Positions 19,980 to 28,911 of a stretch of 64,000 nucleotides of DNA are shown in pieces. The notes beneath the pieces were generated by a model. It saw only the letters and a program-made list of their open reading frames with translations. It was not told where the DNA came from and made no database searches. The stretch spans positions 58,316 through 122,315 of the forward strand of contig CAXTVQ010000004.1 in the NCBI GenBank assembly GCA_964247705.1, written 5' to 3'. The position numbers were made by a program, and so were the translations under genes. Every line of letters begins with the position of its first letter. Positions within the stretch are counted from its first letter, which is position 1. The DNA comes from LMUY01 sp964247705 (lineage in GTDB: Bacteria > Pseudomonadota > Alphaproteobacteria > Acetobacterales > Acetobacteraceae).

Positions 19980-20177
19980 GCTGGCGAGATGAGCCGGCTG
20001 GTCGCGCGCTGCAAGATGGCCGATCAGCCCCGGGTGATCGAGGGCGCTGTGATCGGTGAGGGCCATGGTAAGACTTCCTGATGTTCGCTATGCCATTTCT
20101 CCTGTGGAACGCCGTATCACGATGCGTCGCCCGAGGCCGTGTTGCATCTCTGTTGCAGCGCAAAAGCGTGCTTTGGC

Positions 20178-20189
20178 GGCAGGCCTGCC
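20178..20189. repeat. 12-bp perfect palindrome upstream of the GT2-GT2 gene
   Basis: GGCAGGCCTGCC reads the same on both strands and lies 51 bases before the TTG start of the next gene, in a 260-base region without other genes. It could be an operator or a short hairpin in the leader. Its only support is symmetry and position. Confidence 0.3.
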
Positions 20190-20239
20190 CGCGGTAGCAT
20201 AACCCGTCCGTACGTGCCGCGAGGCGAGGAGAACACCGA

Positions 20240-23209
20240 TTGGCGTTAGAAGTCAGCTTTGAAGGCGAGAACGGGCAGATCAAGGCTCGCGTCCAGAGCA
20301 GTGCGAAAAAGCTGCCGCGCAGCCTCGTGCTCGGTGTCTTGCTGGACGGGCGGCATGTCGGGGACGTGACCGGGGCGCTGGCTGGCCGCCGTGGCGGGTT
20401 CGACCTGACGATCGAGTTGCCCAGCCACAGCCTGGCTGACCAACTGGATCTGGTGAATATCGAGACCGGCCGCAGCATCCTGCCAGCGCCGCACGATCTG
20501 CGTCCGGCTTTCGCATTCCGCATGGACCGCTTCGGCATGGCGGACGGCCTGGTGTCCGGGCGGTTCACGGTGCGCTCCCTCAGCGAGCGTCTGTGGGTGG
20601 AGTGCACGGCCGGCACGCGCTCCATCGCGCGCGGGTTCGCAGTGCGGGCAGGTCAGGCCGAGACCGAGTATTCGTTCAAGTTGCCGATCACATCCGCGCT
20701 GCCGATCAACGAGCCGGCGGTGCTAATGCCCTGGGTCGCCGGCCGCCCGATGCCGGGTCTGGCCGTGCAGGTGGCGGCGAAGGATGTCGGCCTTGCCGGC
20801 TTCGTGGACAGCGTCGAGCCTGGCGTCATCTCGGGTTGGGCCGTCAACCTGCGCCAGCCGCTCGAGCGGGTTTCGCTCGACCTGCTGATGGATGGCCAGG
20901 TCGTGCAGACGGTGACCGCCGACCAGCCGCGGCCGGACTTGGCAGTGCACGGCCTGGGCGACGGCCATTCCGCGTTCCGCATAGACCTGCCGCCGGACAA
21001 GGCCTTCAAGCAAGCCCGCCAAATGTCGGTGATGGTGTCGGGTACGCAGATGGAACTGTGCAACAGTCCGTTCCTCGCACTGCCGCCTCCCAGCCTGCGC
21101 GGCTTCTTCGACCGGCTGCACGGCACCTCTGCGCATGGCTGGGTGCTCGACGCGTTCGACCCCAAGACTCCCGTCGTGGTGGAAGCGGTGTGCGAGGGCC
21201 GGGTGCTCGGTAGTGCGGCCGCCAAGCTGTTCCGCGGCGACCTGCTGGATGCCGGGCTGAACGAGGGCTTCTGCGCATTCAAGATCGATATCGGTGTGCA
21301 GCTTCTGGACATGCTGGGCAAGGACGTGTCCGTGCGCATACAGGGTACGAACATGGTGTTGCCGGGTTCGCCCAAGATCGCCACCCAGAACGCCAACATG
21401 CTGCGCTACCTACGGCCGTTGCGCGGCATGAACCCGGCATCGCTCGAGCGCATGAAGCGAATGATGAACCACCGGACGCAACCCTCTCGCGTGTCCATCA
21501 TCATGCCCGTCTACAATCCACCGCGGGATTGGCTGATCCAGGCGCTGGAGAGCGTGCGCCTGCAATGGTGCGACCGGTGGGAGCTGATCTGCGTCAACGA
21601 TTGCTCCACCCAGCCGCATGTCGCGCACGTGCTAAGCGCCTATGCCAAGCACGACCCGCGCATCCGCGTGTTCAACTCGCCGCAGAACATGGGCATCGCC
21701 CGGTCCACCAACCTCGGCCTGCGTGCGGCGGGCAGCGAATACGTGGCGTTCATGGACCACGACGACCTGCTCGAGCCGGACGCCGTCTACCACCTCCTAC
21801 GCACCGCCAAGCTGACGGGGGCCGAGTTCATGTATTCGGACGAGGCAACGACGGACGAGAACATCGGCAGCATCGCCGACGTGAAGGCGCGGCCGCAGTT
21901 CTCCTACGACTATTACCTGTCGCACCCCTATTTCGTGCACCTGTTGTGCGTGAAGCGGGACCTGGCCTACCGGATCGGCGGCTGGGACGAGAGCATGGCG
22001 ATCTCGGCGGACGTGGATTTCGTGCTGCGCATCCTCGAGCACACGGAACTCGTGGCGCACGTGCCGCGTGTGTTGTATCGCTGGCGCACCCACGGCGGCA
22101 GCACGGGGCATTCCAAGAAGGAGGCGGTGATGGCCGCTACCCGCGGCTCGCTGCAGCGCCACCTGGACCGGCGCGGCGCCGGCGCCGTGGTGGAGGACGG
22201 CGTCTGGTTCAACCAGTTCCGCGTCAACTGGCCCGAAAGTTCAGGCCGCATCCTCATCGTCATACCGACCAAGAACAAGGCGGGGCTGGTGCGCACGGCC
22301 GTGGAGTCGATCGAGCGGACGGCGGCCGGAGCCGACTACAAGCTGGTGCTGGTGGACCACCAATCGACCGAGCCGGAAAGCGTCGCCTATTTCGCCGAAC
22401 TCGCCGAACGACACACGGTGATGCCGTACGAGGGGCCGTTCAACTACTCCCGCATCAACAACGAGGCGGTGCGGCAACATGGCGGGGACTGCGAGTTCGT
22501 GCTGTTCCTCAACAACGATGTCGAGGCGATCACCGACGGCTGGCTGGACCGCATGCGGCGCCTGGCGAACCGTTCGGACGTGGGATGCGTCGGCGCACTG
22601 CTGCTGTATCCGGACAAGCGGGTGCAGCATGCCGGCGTGATCCTGGGCTTCAACGGCTCGGCGGAAGCGACGTTCAAGTTCGAATTCGCCTACCAGGACG
22701 ACAAGGGCACCCGCAACCTCGGCTACAATTGCAGCCTGACCTCGGTGCGCGACTACTCGGCGGTTACCGCGGCGTGCCTGATGATGCGCCGCTCGGTGTT
22801 CGACCAGTTGGGCGGCTTCGACGAGAAACTGGTTGTCGGCTTCAACGACGTCGACCTCTGCCTGCGCATTCGTGAAGCCGGGCTGAAGGTGCTGTATGAC
22901 GGCGGCACGGTGCTGTTCCACTACGAGAGCGCTACCCGCAGCCAGACCAAGCAGGTCATGCACCCCGAAGACACGACCCTGATGCTGGAACGCCACGCCG
23001 CCATCCTTCGCGACGGCGACCCGTTCTACAACCCGAACCTGAGCTACGTGACGCAGGACCATGTGCTGCGCGAGGACGCCGGGTGCAAGCGCTACCACCC
23101 CCGGGTCGTCACGATGAATCCCAGGCTGCGTCCTCCTGAGCCCGACATCCAAGCGCCCGCTCCGCGCCTGCGCACCCGCCGGAAACAACCCGCTACCGAA
23201 AGCGCGTAA
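20240..23209 (+). CDS. Giant glycosyltransferase with four N-terminal beta modules and two GT2 domains
   Basis: 989 residues; a TTG start at 20240 follows AGGAG by about 8 bases. Residues 1-380 hold roughly four copies of a 90-residue beta-rich module (about 1-88, 95-185, 188-283, 285-380), the third with SGWAVNL then RPDLAVHGLGDGHSAF. GT2 domain 1 spans about 416-650 (VSIIMPVYNPP, DHDD at 506-509). GT2 domain 2 spans about 668-935 (RILIVIPTKNKA, LNND at 757-760, FNDVDLCLRI). No signal or membrane segment is seen, so it should work at the cytoplasmic face on a lipid-linked or protein acceptor. The tandem arrangement suggests synthesis of a two-sugar unit. The genes beside it are not glycan genes. 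Confidence 0.88.
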   Translation: MALEVSFEGENGQIKARVQSSAKKLPRSLVLGVLLDGRHVGDVTGALAGRRGGFDLTIELPSHSLADQLDLVNIETGRSILPAPHDLRPAFAFRMDRFGMADGLVSGRFTVRSLSERLWVECTAGTRSIARGFAVRAGQAETEYSFKLPITSALPINEPAVLMPWVAGRPMPGLAVQVAAKDVGLAGFVDSVEPGVISGWAVNLRQPLERVSLDLLMDGQVVQTVTADQPRPDLAVHGLGDGHSAFRIDLPPDKAFKQARQMSVMVSGTQMELCNSPFLALPPPSLRGFFDRLHGTSAHGWVLDAFDPKTPVVVEAVCEGRVLGSAAAKLFRGDLLDAGLNEGFCAFKIDIGVQLLDMLGKDVSVRIQGTNMVLPGSPKIATQNANMLRYLRPLRGMNPASLERMKRMMNHRTQPSRVSIIMPVYNPPRDWLIQALESVRLQWCDRWELICVNDCSTQPHVAHVLSAYAKHDPRIRVFNSPQNMGIARSTNLGLRAAGSEYVAFMDHDDLLEPDAVYHLLRTAKLTGAEFMYSDEATTDENIGSIADVKARPQFSYDYYLSHPYFVHLLCVKRDLAYRIGGWDESMAISADVDFVLRILEHTELVAHVPRVLYRWRTHGGSTGHSKKEAVMAATRGSLQRHLDRRGAGAVVEDGVWFNQFRVNWPESSGRILIVIPTKNKAGLVRTAVESIERTAAGADYKLVLVDHQSTEPESVAYFAELAERHTVMPYEGPFNYSRINNEAVRQHGGDCEFVLFLNNDVEAITDGWLDRMRRLANRSDVGCVGALLLYPDKRVQHAGVILGFNGSAEATFKFEFAYQDDKGTRNLGYNCSLTSVRDYSAVTAACLMMRRSVFDQLGGFDEKLVVGFNDVDLCLRIREAGLKVLYDGGTVLFHYESATRSQTKQVMHPEDTTLMLERHAAILRDGDPFYNPNLSYVTQDHVLREDAGCKRYHPRVVTMNPRLRPPEPDIQAPAPRLRTRRKQPATESA

Positions 23210-23249
23210 CCTGCACTACCCCTTCGGCCAGGAAGGAAGACGAGGGGGT

Positions 23250-24314
23250 TCATGACGGCGCGCGAGGCACCTCGAAGGCGTCGAGCCCCTTGTAGCGATA
23301 CACGATGATCGAACCCACCCAAGCGGCAATGAACACGCCGATAATCAAAAAACCCAAGCTGCCGAAATTGTCGTTCAACGACCCGACATCGTCCCAGAAC
23401 CAGCCCGACAAGCCGAGCTGGTTCCCGATCAGCCCAAGCGCTTCGATCCCGCCGACGAGCACGGCGACCACGACCGAGACCAGGGTGATCGTCAGGTTGT
23501 AATACAACTTGCGGATCGGCTTCACGAATGCCCAGTTGTAGGCCCCCAGCATCAGCACCCCATCCGTCGTGTCGATCAGCGACATGCCCGCCGCGAACAG
23601 GGCGGGGAACACCATGATCGACCAGACCGAAACCCCCTGTGCCGCCTGTGTCGCGGAGATCCCGAGCAGCGCCACTTCCGTCGCCGTATCGAACCCCAGC
23701 CCGAACAGGAAACCGAGCGGGAACATGTGCCACCCCGTGGTGACCAGGCGGAACAGCGGGCGGAACAACCGTGCGAGGACACCGCGGTTGTTGAGCAGAA
23801 TGTCGAAATCCTCGTCCACGTAACGGCCGCCTTGCCGCACGTGCCGGTACGTGCGCCAGACCGAGCGGAGGATCACCAAGTTGGCCGCCGCGATAAGGAA
23901 CAGGAACCCGGCCGATACGAGCGTGCCGACAACGCCGCCGACGCTCTTGAACTGCCCGAAATGGCGGCTCAGCACCGTCGCCGTTGCCGCCACCCCGACG
24001 GCGGCCAGGATCACCACCGTAGAGTGGCCGAGCGCAAAGAAGAATCCGACACTGACCGGCCGTTTGCCCTCGTGCATCAGCTTGCGGGTGACGTTGTCGA
24101 TCGCCGCGATGTGGTCTGCGTCGACGGCGTGGCGCAAGCCGAACCCATATGCCAGCAACGCCGTACCGAGGAACAGCGGCTGCTCACGGAACAACAGCAG
24201 CGCCCACCCCCATACCGCCAGGTTCGCCACCGTCAGCAAGCTGTAGATGCCGATGATCGACGCGCGCACGCTTCTGGAACGCTCGTCGAAGATCTCTGTG
24301 ATCAAGCTTAGCAT
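23250..24314 (-). CDS. Nickel/cobalt permease, NiCoT family
   Basis: 354 residues with about eight membrane segments. The NiCoT signature HX4DH is H62-AVDA-D67-H68 within RHAVDADHIAAIDN in TM2, and the second conserved block is LGFDTATEVALLG. These residues bind Ni2+ or Co2+ in HoxN/NixA proteins, which import the metal one ion at a time with very high affinity. The choice between nickel and cobalt cannot be read from these motifs. It starts 7 bases after the MFS gene stop, so they may share a transcript. No urease, hydrogenase or B12 gene is nearby. Confidence 0.9.
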   Translation of the reverse strand: MLSLITEIFDERSRSVRASIIGIYSLLTVANLAVWGWALLLFREQPLFLGTALLAYGFGLRHAVDADHIAAIDNVTRKLMHEGKRPVSVGFFFALGHSTVVILAAVGVAATATVLSRHFGQFKSVGGVVGTLVSAGFLFLIAAANLVILRSVWRTYRHVRQGGRYVDEDFDILLNNRGVLARLFRPLFRLVTTGWHMFPLGFLFGLGFDTATEVALLGISATQAAQGVSVWSIMVFPALFAAGMSLIDTTDGVLMLGAYNWAFVKPIRKLYYNLTITLVSVVVAVLVGGIEALGLIGNQLGLSGWFWDDVGSLNDNFGSLGFLIIGVFIAAWVGSIIVYRYKGLDAFEVPRAPS

Positions 24315-24320
24315 TCTCCT

Positions 24321-25703
24321 TCAGGCAACCCGTGCGGCGGACAGCCGGGCCAGGCTGGCCATGCCGCCGACGACCGCGAACCCGGCGCCGGCCCACAGGC
24401 ACAGCTCCGTCGCGTCCGCCCCGCGCAGGGCGAACAGCACCGCGACCAACGCCGAGCCGAAGCTCCAGCCCATCGTCCGCGCGACTCCGATCATGCCGCC
24501 GGCAGCGCCACTGCGATTGGCCGGTCCGGCGGTCATCAACGTGGTGTTGTTCGGCGTCTGATAGAAGCCGAACCCGATCCCGCACAGGCCCATGCGCCAG
24601 ATGATGTTCCAATCCGCCGCCGCCGGCGGCATCACCGCCAGTAGAACCAGCCCCACCGCGAGCACGGCCAGCCCGGCGCTGCCGAGGATGCCCGCCGGGT
24701 AGCGCGCCATCATCCGCCCGGCGACCGGAGCGGCGAACGCCACCAGCAGCGGCCACGGCGTCATCAGCAGCCCGGTCGCCACCTGCGTCTGGTGCATCTG
24801 CGTCTGGAACAGGAACGGCAACGACAGATAGGCCAGGATCTGCGCTGAATACGAACAGATCGAGGTCAGGATCGAGAGCGAGAACAGCGGGATCCGCAGC
24901 AGGTCGAGCGGCAGCAACGGCAAGCTGCTGCGCCGCTGCTGCAAGACCAACAGCGCGAACCCGGCGAACCCGGCCACGATCTCGCCGACCGCCGTGTCCC
25001 GGTCCACGCCGAGCGTGTCCACGCCCACCACCAGCAGCCCGAGTGCAGCGGCGCTGAGCACGGCCCCGACCACATCGAACCGGCGTGGCCGCGGCTGGCC
25101 GGGTGGCGCCACACGGAAATAGATCGGGATCCCGATAAGCCCGATCGGCACGTTGACCAGGAACAGCCACGGCCAATCCGCCACCGCGAGGATCAACGAG
25201 GCGATGGTGGGCCCGATCGCGGCGGAGATCGCCACGCCCAACGCCACCACCGCAAACCCGCGCGCGAGGATGGCCCGTGGATAGGCTTGGCGCACCAGCG
25301 CGGGAGCCAACCCGGCCATGCACGCGCCGCCGATGCCCTGCACCACCCGCGCCGTCACCAGCGCCCCCAAACTGGGCGATAGCGCGCAGCCGAGCGAGGC
25401 GGCTGTAAACAGGATCAGCCCGAGTCCGTAGACACGCTTGACGCCGAAGATCTCGCCCAGGGTCGCCGCCGGGAGCAGCGAGACGGCAACCGCCAACTGG
25501 TAGCAGTTCACCACCCAGACGACGGCGGACTCGCTGGTATGGAGGTCGCGCGCGATCGTGGGCAGCGCAATGTTGGCGATCGCGCTGTCCAGCCCGGCCA
25601 GCACGATGCCGAGCATCACGCACGCCATCACCCAGTTGCGCTGCCGAGCCGGAAGCCCGTCGGTCTCGCCCTTGCCCGCTGCGGTCACGGCCTGCTCACC
25701 CAC
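24321..25703 (-). CDS. MFS transporter, DHA2 (14-TM) drug-efflux type
   Basis: 460 residues. Motif C-like VLAGLDSAIANIALP in TM1 and motif A-like LPAATLGEIFGVKRVYG mark the EmrB/QacA branch. The hydrophobicity pattern fits 13 to 14 membrane helices. It would export hydrophobic compounds with protons. No TetR or MarR regulator is adjacent, unlike many efflux operons, so it may instead move a metabolite. It is co-oriented with and just upstream of the Ni/Co permease. Confidence 0.88.
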   Translation of the reverse strand: MGEQAVTAAGKGETDGLPARQRNWVMACVMLGIVLAGLDSAIANIALPTIARDLHTSESAVVWVVNCYQLAVAVSLLPAATLGEIFGVKRVYGLGLILFTAASLGCALSPSLGALVTARVVQGIGGACMAGLAPALVRQAYPRAILARGFAVVALGVAISAAIGPTIASLILAVADWPWLFLVNVPIGLIGIPIYFRVAPPGQPRPRRFDVVGAVLSAAALGLLVVGVDTLGVDRDTAVGEIVAGFAGFALLVLQQRRSSLPLLPLDLLRIPLFSLSILTSICSYSAQILAYLSLPFLFQTQMHQTQVATGLLMTPWPLLVAFAAPVAGRMMARYPAGILGSAGLAVLAVGLVLLAVMPPAAADWNIIWRMGLCGIGFGFYQTPNNTTLMTAGPANRSGAAGGMIGVARTMGWSFGSALVAVLFALRGADATELCLWAGAGFAVVGGMASLARLSAARVA

Positions 25704-25896
25704 GTCTCATACCCCCGCTCAACTGCTAACCGGGCATTAAGGCAGGTCGAGCCATATTGCGATGCGGTAATGCGCCGCACCGTCTCCGCTTCACCCGCGC
25801 CAAGGTCGGCAAAAACGCCCGCGTCATGCCTTTGGATGATGCGGTATCGAGCCGACCTTGCGATCATGCCGGTCCGATGCTGCAATGGAGTGGGTG

Positions 25897-28800
25897 ATGG
25901 CATTGTACACCTGGCGGGTGACGAACGGCGCTTTTGGCACAGGGGGCAACTGGACGCTGAATGGCGCCGCCGCCGCCAACCCACCCGGCACTGCTGACAC
26001 CGCCGAGTTCGCGGCCAGCGCTGGCGGCACGGTGACCGGCGCCGGGTCCGTCATGCAGCTCGACATCGACCCGGGCGCCTCGGCGCCCTGGCTGTTCGAG
26101 GCATCCCTCGCCGCCGGCGCCGCCTACATTGCCAGCCCCACGGAGTTCCTGGGCTCGCCGGTGACCCTGTCCGGCATTGCCAGCACCACTGCAGGCAACC
26201 TGCCCTACACCGGCAACATCAACGCGCCGGTGACCCTGGACGGCAGCACCCTGATCGCCACAGGCGGGGCCTTGAACGTCGGCGCCTCCAACAGCCCGCT
26301 CTCCAGCAGCGGCGCGAGCCTGACGTTGACCAGCGGCAGCACGGCGAGCGCCCTCACCCTCGTGATCGGCGACGGCACGACAGGCGCCGTGACGGTGAAC
26401 GGTGGCAGCCTGGTGACGCAAGCCACCACGGCCAACCCGACCGGCGGCTACCTGGTGCTCGGCCAGCAGGCGACCGTTGGCAGCACGACCACGGCCGGAA
26501 ACGGCACGCTGTCGATCTCGGGCGGTGCGGCGGTCACCATCGGCGGTCACCTATCCGTTGGCGAAGATGCCGGTTCGGTCGGCGCCCTTGATCTCGGTTC
26601 GGGCCATTTAACGTTGGGTGGCGCCTACTCCGAGATCGGCAACCTCGCCGGGTCCACAGGCGCCGTGACGGTGACTAGCGGCGGCACGTTCGCCCTGGCA
26701 TCCGGCCAACTCGCGGTCGGCAACCGGGCCGGCGCCGACGGCACGCTTACCATCAGCGCCGGCGGCCAGTTCGTGTCGACCGAGGCGGCGCAGACCGCGG
26801 ACTATATCCTTGAGATCGGCGCCAGCGCGCCCTCCGCAGGGGAGCCGGCGGCGGATGGCGCTGTCACCGTCACCGGCTCCGGCGCGCTGCTTTCGATGGG
26901 AAGCAACGGCATCGCGGTCGGCTATTACGGTTCGGGCACACTCACGGTGCAAAGCGGCGCCACCGTCGAGACGGAGAGCGCCAACTCGAACGACATTGCC
27001 GCTTTGTCCGTTGCGCGTTTCGGCTCGGCCATCGTCGACGTGACCGGCTCCGGCTCCCTCCTCCATGCGATCGGCAGCATCTACGACGGTCGCGCGATCG
27101 GCGCCTCGGGGATGATCGATGTCACCTCCGGCGGGATGATCACGCAGACCCTGGACGCAACCGGGGTAGGTGGGATCGGCATCGGCACCGCCGACACGAC
27201 GTCGGGCCAGATCGCATCCGGCGGCTCCGGCACGCTGAACGTCAACACCAGCGGCATGGTCAACCTCGAAGGCAACTTCACCGTCGGCGCCAACGCGACG
27301 AGCGGCACGGTCGTGCTCAATACGGGTGGCGTGGTCGAGGCAACTGGCTTTATCCAGGTCGGCACCGGCTCGGCGTTCGCCGGCGGCAACGGCAGCATCA
27401 CGATCGGCGGCGGCGCCAAGCTCATCACCACCGGGCCGCATAGCAGCGGCAACGCCAGCATCGCCATCGCCAACGAGCTCTCCACCACGGGAGAGATCAC
27501 CGTCAGCGGCGGCGGCTCGGTGCTGAATGCGGGCGGCGACCGCATCTCGGTCGGCAGTCGCGGCAACGGCATGCTCCTGGTCGAGAACGGTGCCACCGCC
27601 ACGGCGGGCAGCACGCTTTACCCGGACCAGGGCTCCGAAGCCGGGTTCTCGGTCGGCGCCTACGCGACTGGGTCCGGCGGTGCAACGGTCAGCGGCACCG
27701 GTTCCACCCTCTCAGTTGATGGCGCGATCACCTTGGCCGGCGCACTCACGTCCGCCGGCGGCACCGGTTCGCTCTCGGCCAGCGCCGGCGGTGTCATAAC
27801 GGCGACCGGCGTCGTGCTCTGGTCCGGCGGCACCCTATCGGTGGACGCCACAAGCCTGCTGCAGATCGGCGCCACCCCGGCGTCCGGCACGGGCGTGATC
27901 GTCGAGGCCGGCAGCACGATATCGGCGAACGGCGGCACCATCTCGGCTGCGGTCGCCAACGCCGGCGCCATCTCCAACACGGGGGTGCTCACCGTGTCCG
28001 GCAGCATCTCCGGCTCCGGCACGCTCGACCTGCTGGCGGGCAGCACCACAGCGATTACCGGCAGCCTCGCCGGCCAGAGCGTCGCGTTCACCGGCCAAGC
28101 CTCGCTCTCGACCACGGGCCTTTTCGGCCTCGTGGATGTCACGGCAGCGCAGATCGGTGACGTGGTGGACCTTCTGGGCATGGCCGCCGTCGTGACAGGC
28201 GATACGGTGCAGGCGGGCGCGGGCGAGCTGGACTTCAAAGGCCTGGCGCCCGGCATGATGCTGGACCTCGGGTCGGACGGCCATGGCGGCACCGATGTGA
28301 CTGTCGCCTGTTACCTTCGCGGTACGGCGATCCTCACCGATGCGGGCGAGCGCCCCGTTGAAGCGCTGCGCATCGGCGACCATCTGATCACGATGCTCGG
28401 GAAGCGGCGGCGGCTGCGTTGGATCGGCCGGCGCAGCTATGGCGGGCGTTTCCTGCTTCGCAATCCGGCGCTGCTGCCGATCTGTTTCACCGCCGGGTCG
28501 CTCGGCCACAAGCGGCCGCGGCGGGACCTGTTCGTCTCACCATCCCACGCGATGTTCGTCGACGGTATTCTGATCCCCGCCGCGGACCTGGTGAACGGCA
28601 TCACCATCAGTCAAGTCGAGCAGATCGATGCTGTCGATTACTTCCACGTCGAACTGGCCACCCACGACATCATCGTGGCCGAGGGCACGCCGTCCGAAAC
28701 GTTCCTGGACGATGGCAGCCGCGGGGTGTTCCACAACGCGGCCGAGTTTACCCGGTGTTACCCCAACGCGCGGTTGCCCACCGAATACTGCGCCCCGCGC

Positions 28801-28911
28801 TTGACGGATGGCCCCAAGGTCGAGCTTGTCCGTCGGCGGCTGGCGGCCCTGGCCGAACCCTGGATCGACCACCGCCCGGATTGGCGGGAGGAAGACAGCC
28901 TGATTAGTTGA
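25897..28911 (+). CDS. Large beta-helix protein with C-terminal Hint_2 (hedgehog/intein) domain
   Basis: 1004 residues from the ATG at 25897 (GGAG upstream). Residues 1-800 are a long repeat region poor in charged and aromatic residues, full of short G-S-T-V-rich units (for example GTLTISAGGQF) that predict a right-handed beta helix, as in autotransporter passengers. From C805 (CYLRGTAILT) to about residue 950 is a Hint_2 domain, with GDHLIT, WIGRRSY, VSPSHAMFVDG, LVNGITI and HVELATHDIIVAEG. In Hint domains the first Cys performs an N-S acyl shift that can cleave the chain. There is no signal peptide and no beta-barrel. Likely a secreted or surface adhesin-like protein whose processing is autocatalytic. 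The secretion route is unknown. Confidence 0.85.
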   Translation: MALYTWRVTNGAFGTGGNWTLNGAAAANPPGTADTAEFAASAGGTVTGAGSVMQLDIDPGASAPWLFEASLAAGAAYIASPTEFLGSPVTLSGIASTTAGNLPYTGNINAPVTLDGSTLIATGGALNVGASNSPLSSSGASLTLTSGSTASALTLVIGDGTTGAVTVNGGSLVTQATTANPTGGYLVLGQQATVGSTTTAGNGTLSISGGAAVTIGGHLSVGEDAGSVGALDLGSGHLTLGGAYSEIGNLAGSTGAVTVTSGGTFALASGQLAVGNRAGADGTLTISAGGQFVSTEAAQTADYILEIGASAPSAGEPAADGAVTVTGSGALLSMGSNGIAVGYYGSGTLTVQSGATVETESANSNDIAALSVARFGSAIVDVTGSGSLLHAIGSIYDGRAIGASGMIDVTSGGMITQTLDATGVGGIGIGTADTTSGQIASGGSGTLNVNTSGMVNLEGNFTVGANATSGTVVLNTGGVVEATGFIQVGTGSAFAGGNGSITIGGGAKLITTGPHSSGNASIAIANELSTTGEITVSGGGSVLNAGGDRISVGSRGNGMLLVENGATATAGSTLYPDQGSEAGFSVGAYATGSGGATVSGTGSTLSVDGAITLAGALTSAGGTGSLSASAGGVITATGVVLWSGGTLSVDATSLLQIGATPASGTGVIVEAGSTISANGGTISAAVANAGAISNTGVLTVSGSISGSGTLDLLAGSTTAITGSLAGQSVAFTGQASLSTTGLFGLVDVTAAQIGDVVDLLGMAAVVTGDTVQAGAGELDFKGLAPGMMLDLGSDGHGGTDVTVACYLRGTAILTDAGERPVEALRIGDHLITMLGKRRRLRWIGRRSYGGRFLLRNPALLPICFTAGSLGHKRPRRDLFVSPSHAMFVDGILIPAADLVNGITISQVEQIDAVDYFHVELATHDIIVAEGTPSETFLDDGSRGVFHNAAEFTRCYPNARLPTEYCAPRLTDGPKVELVRRRLAALAEPWIDHRPDWREEDSLIS

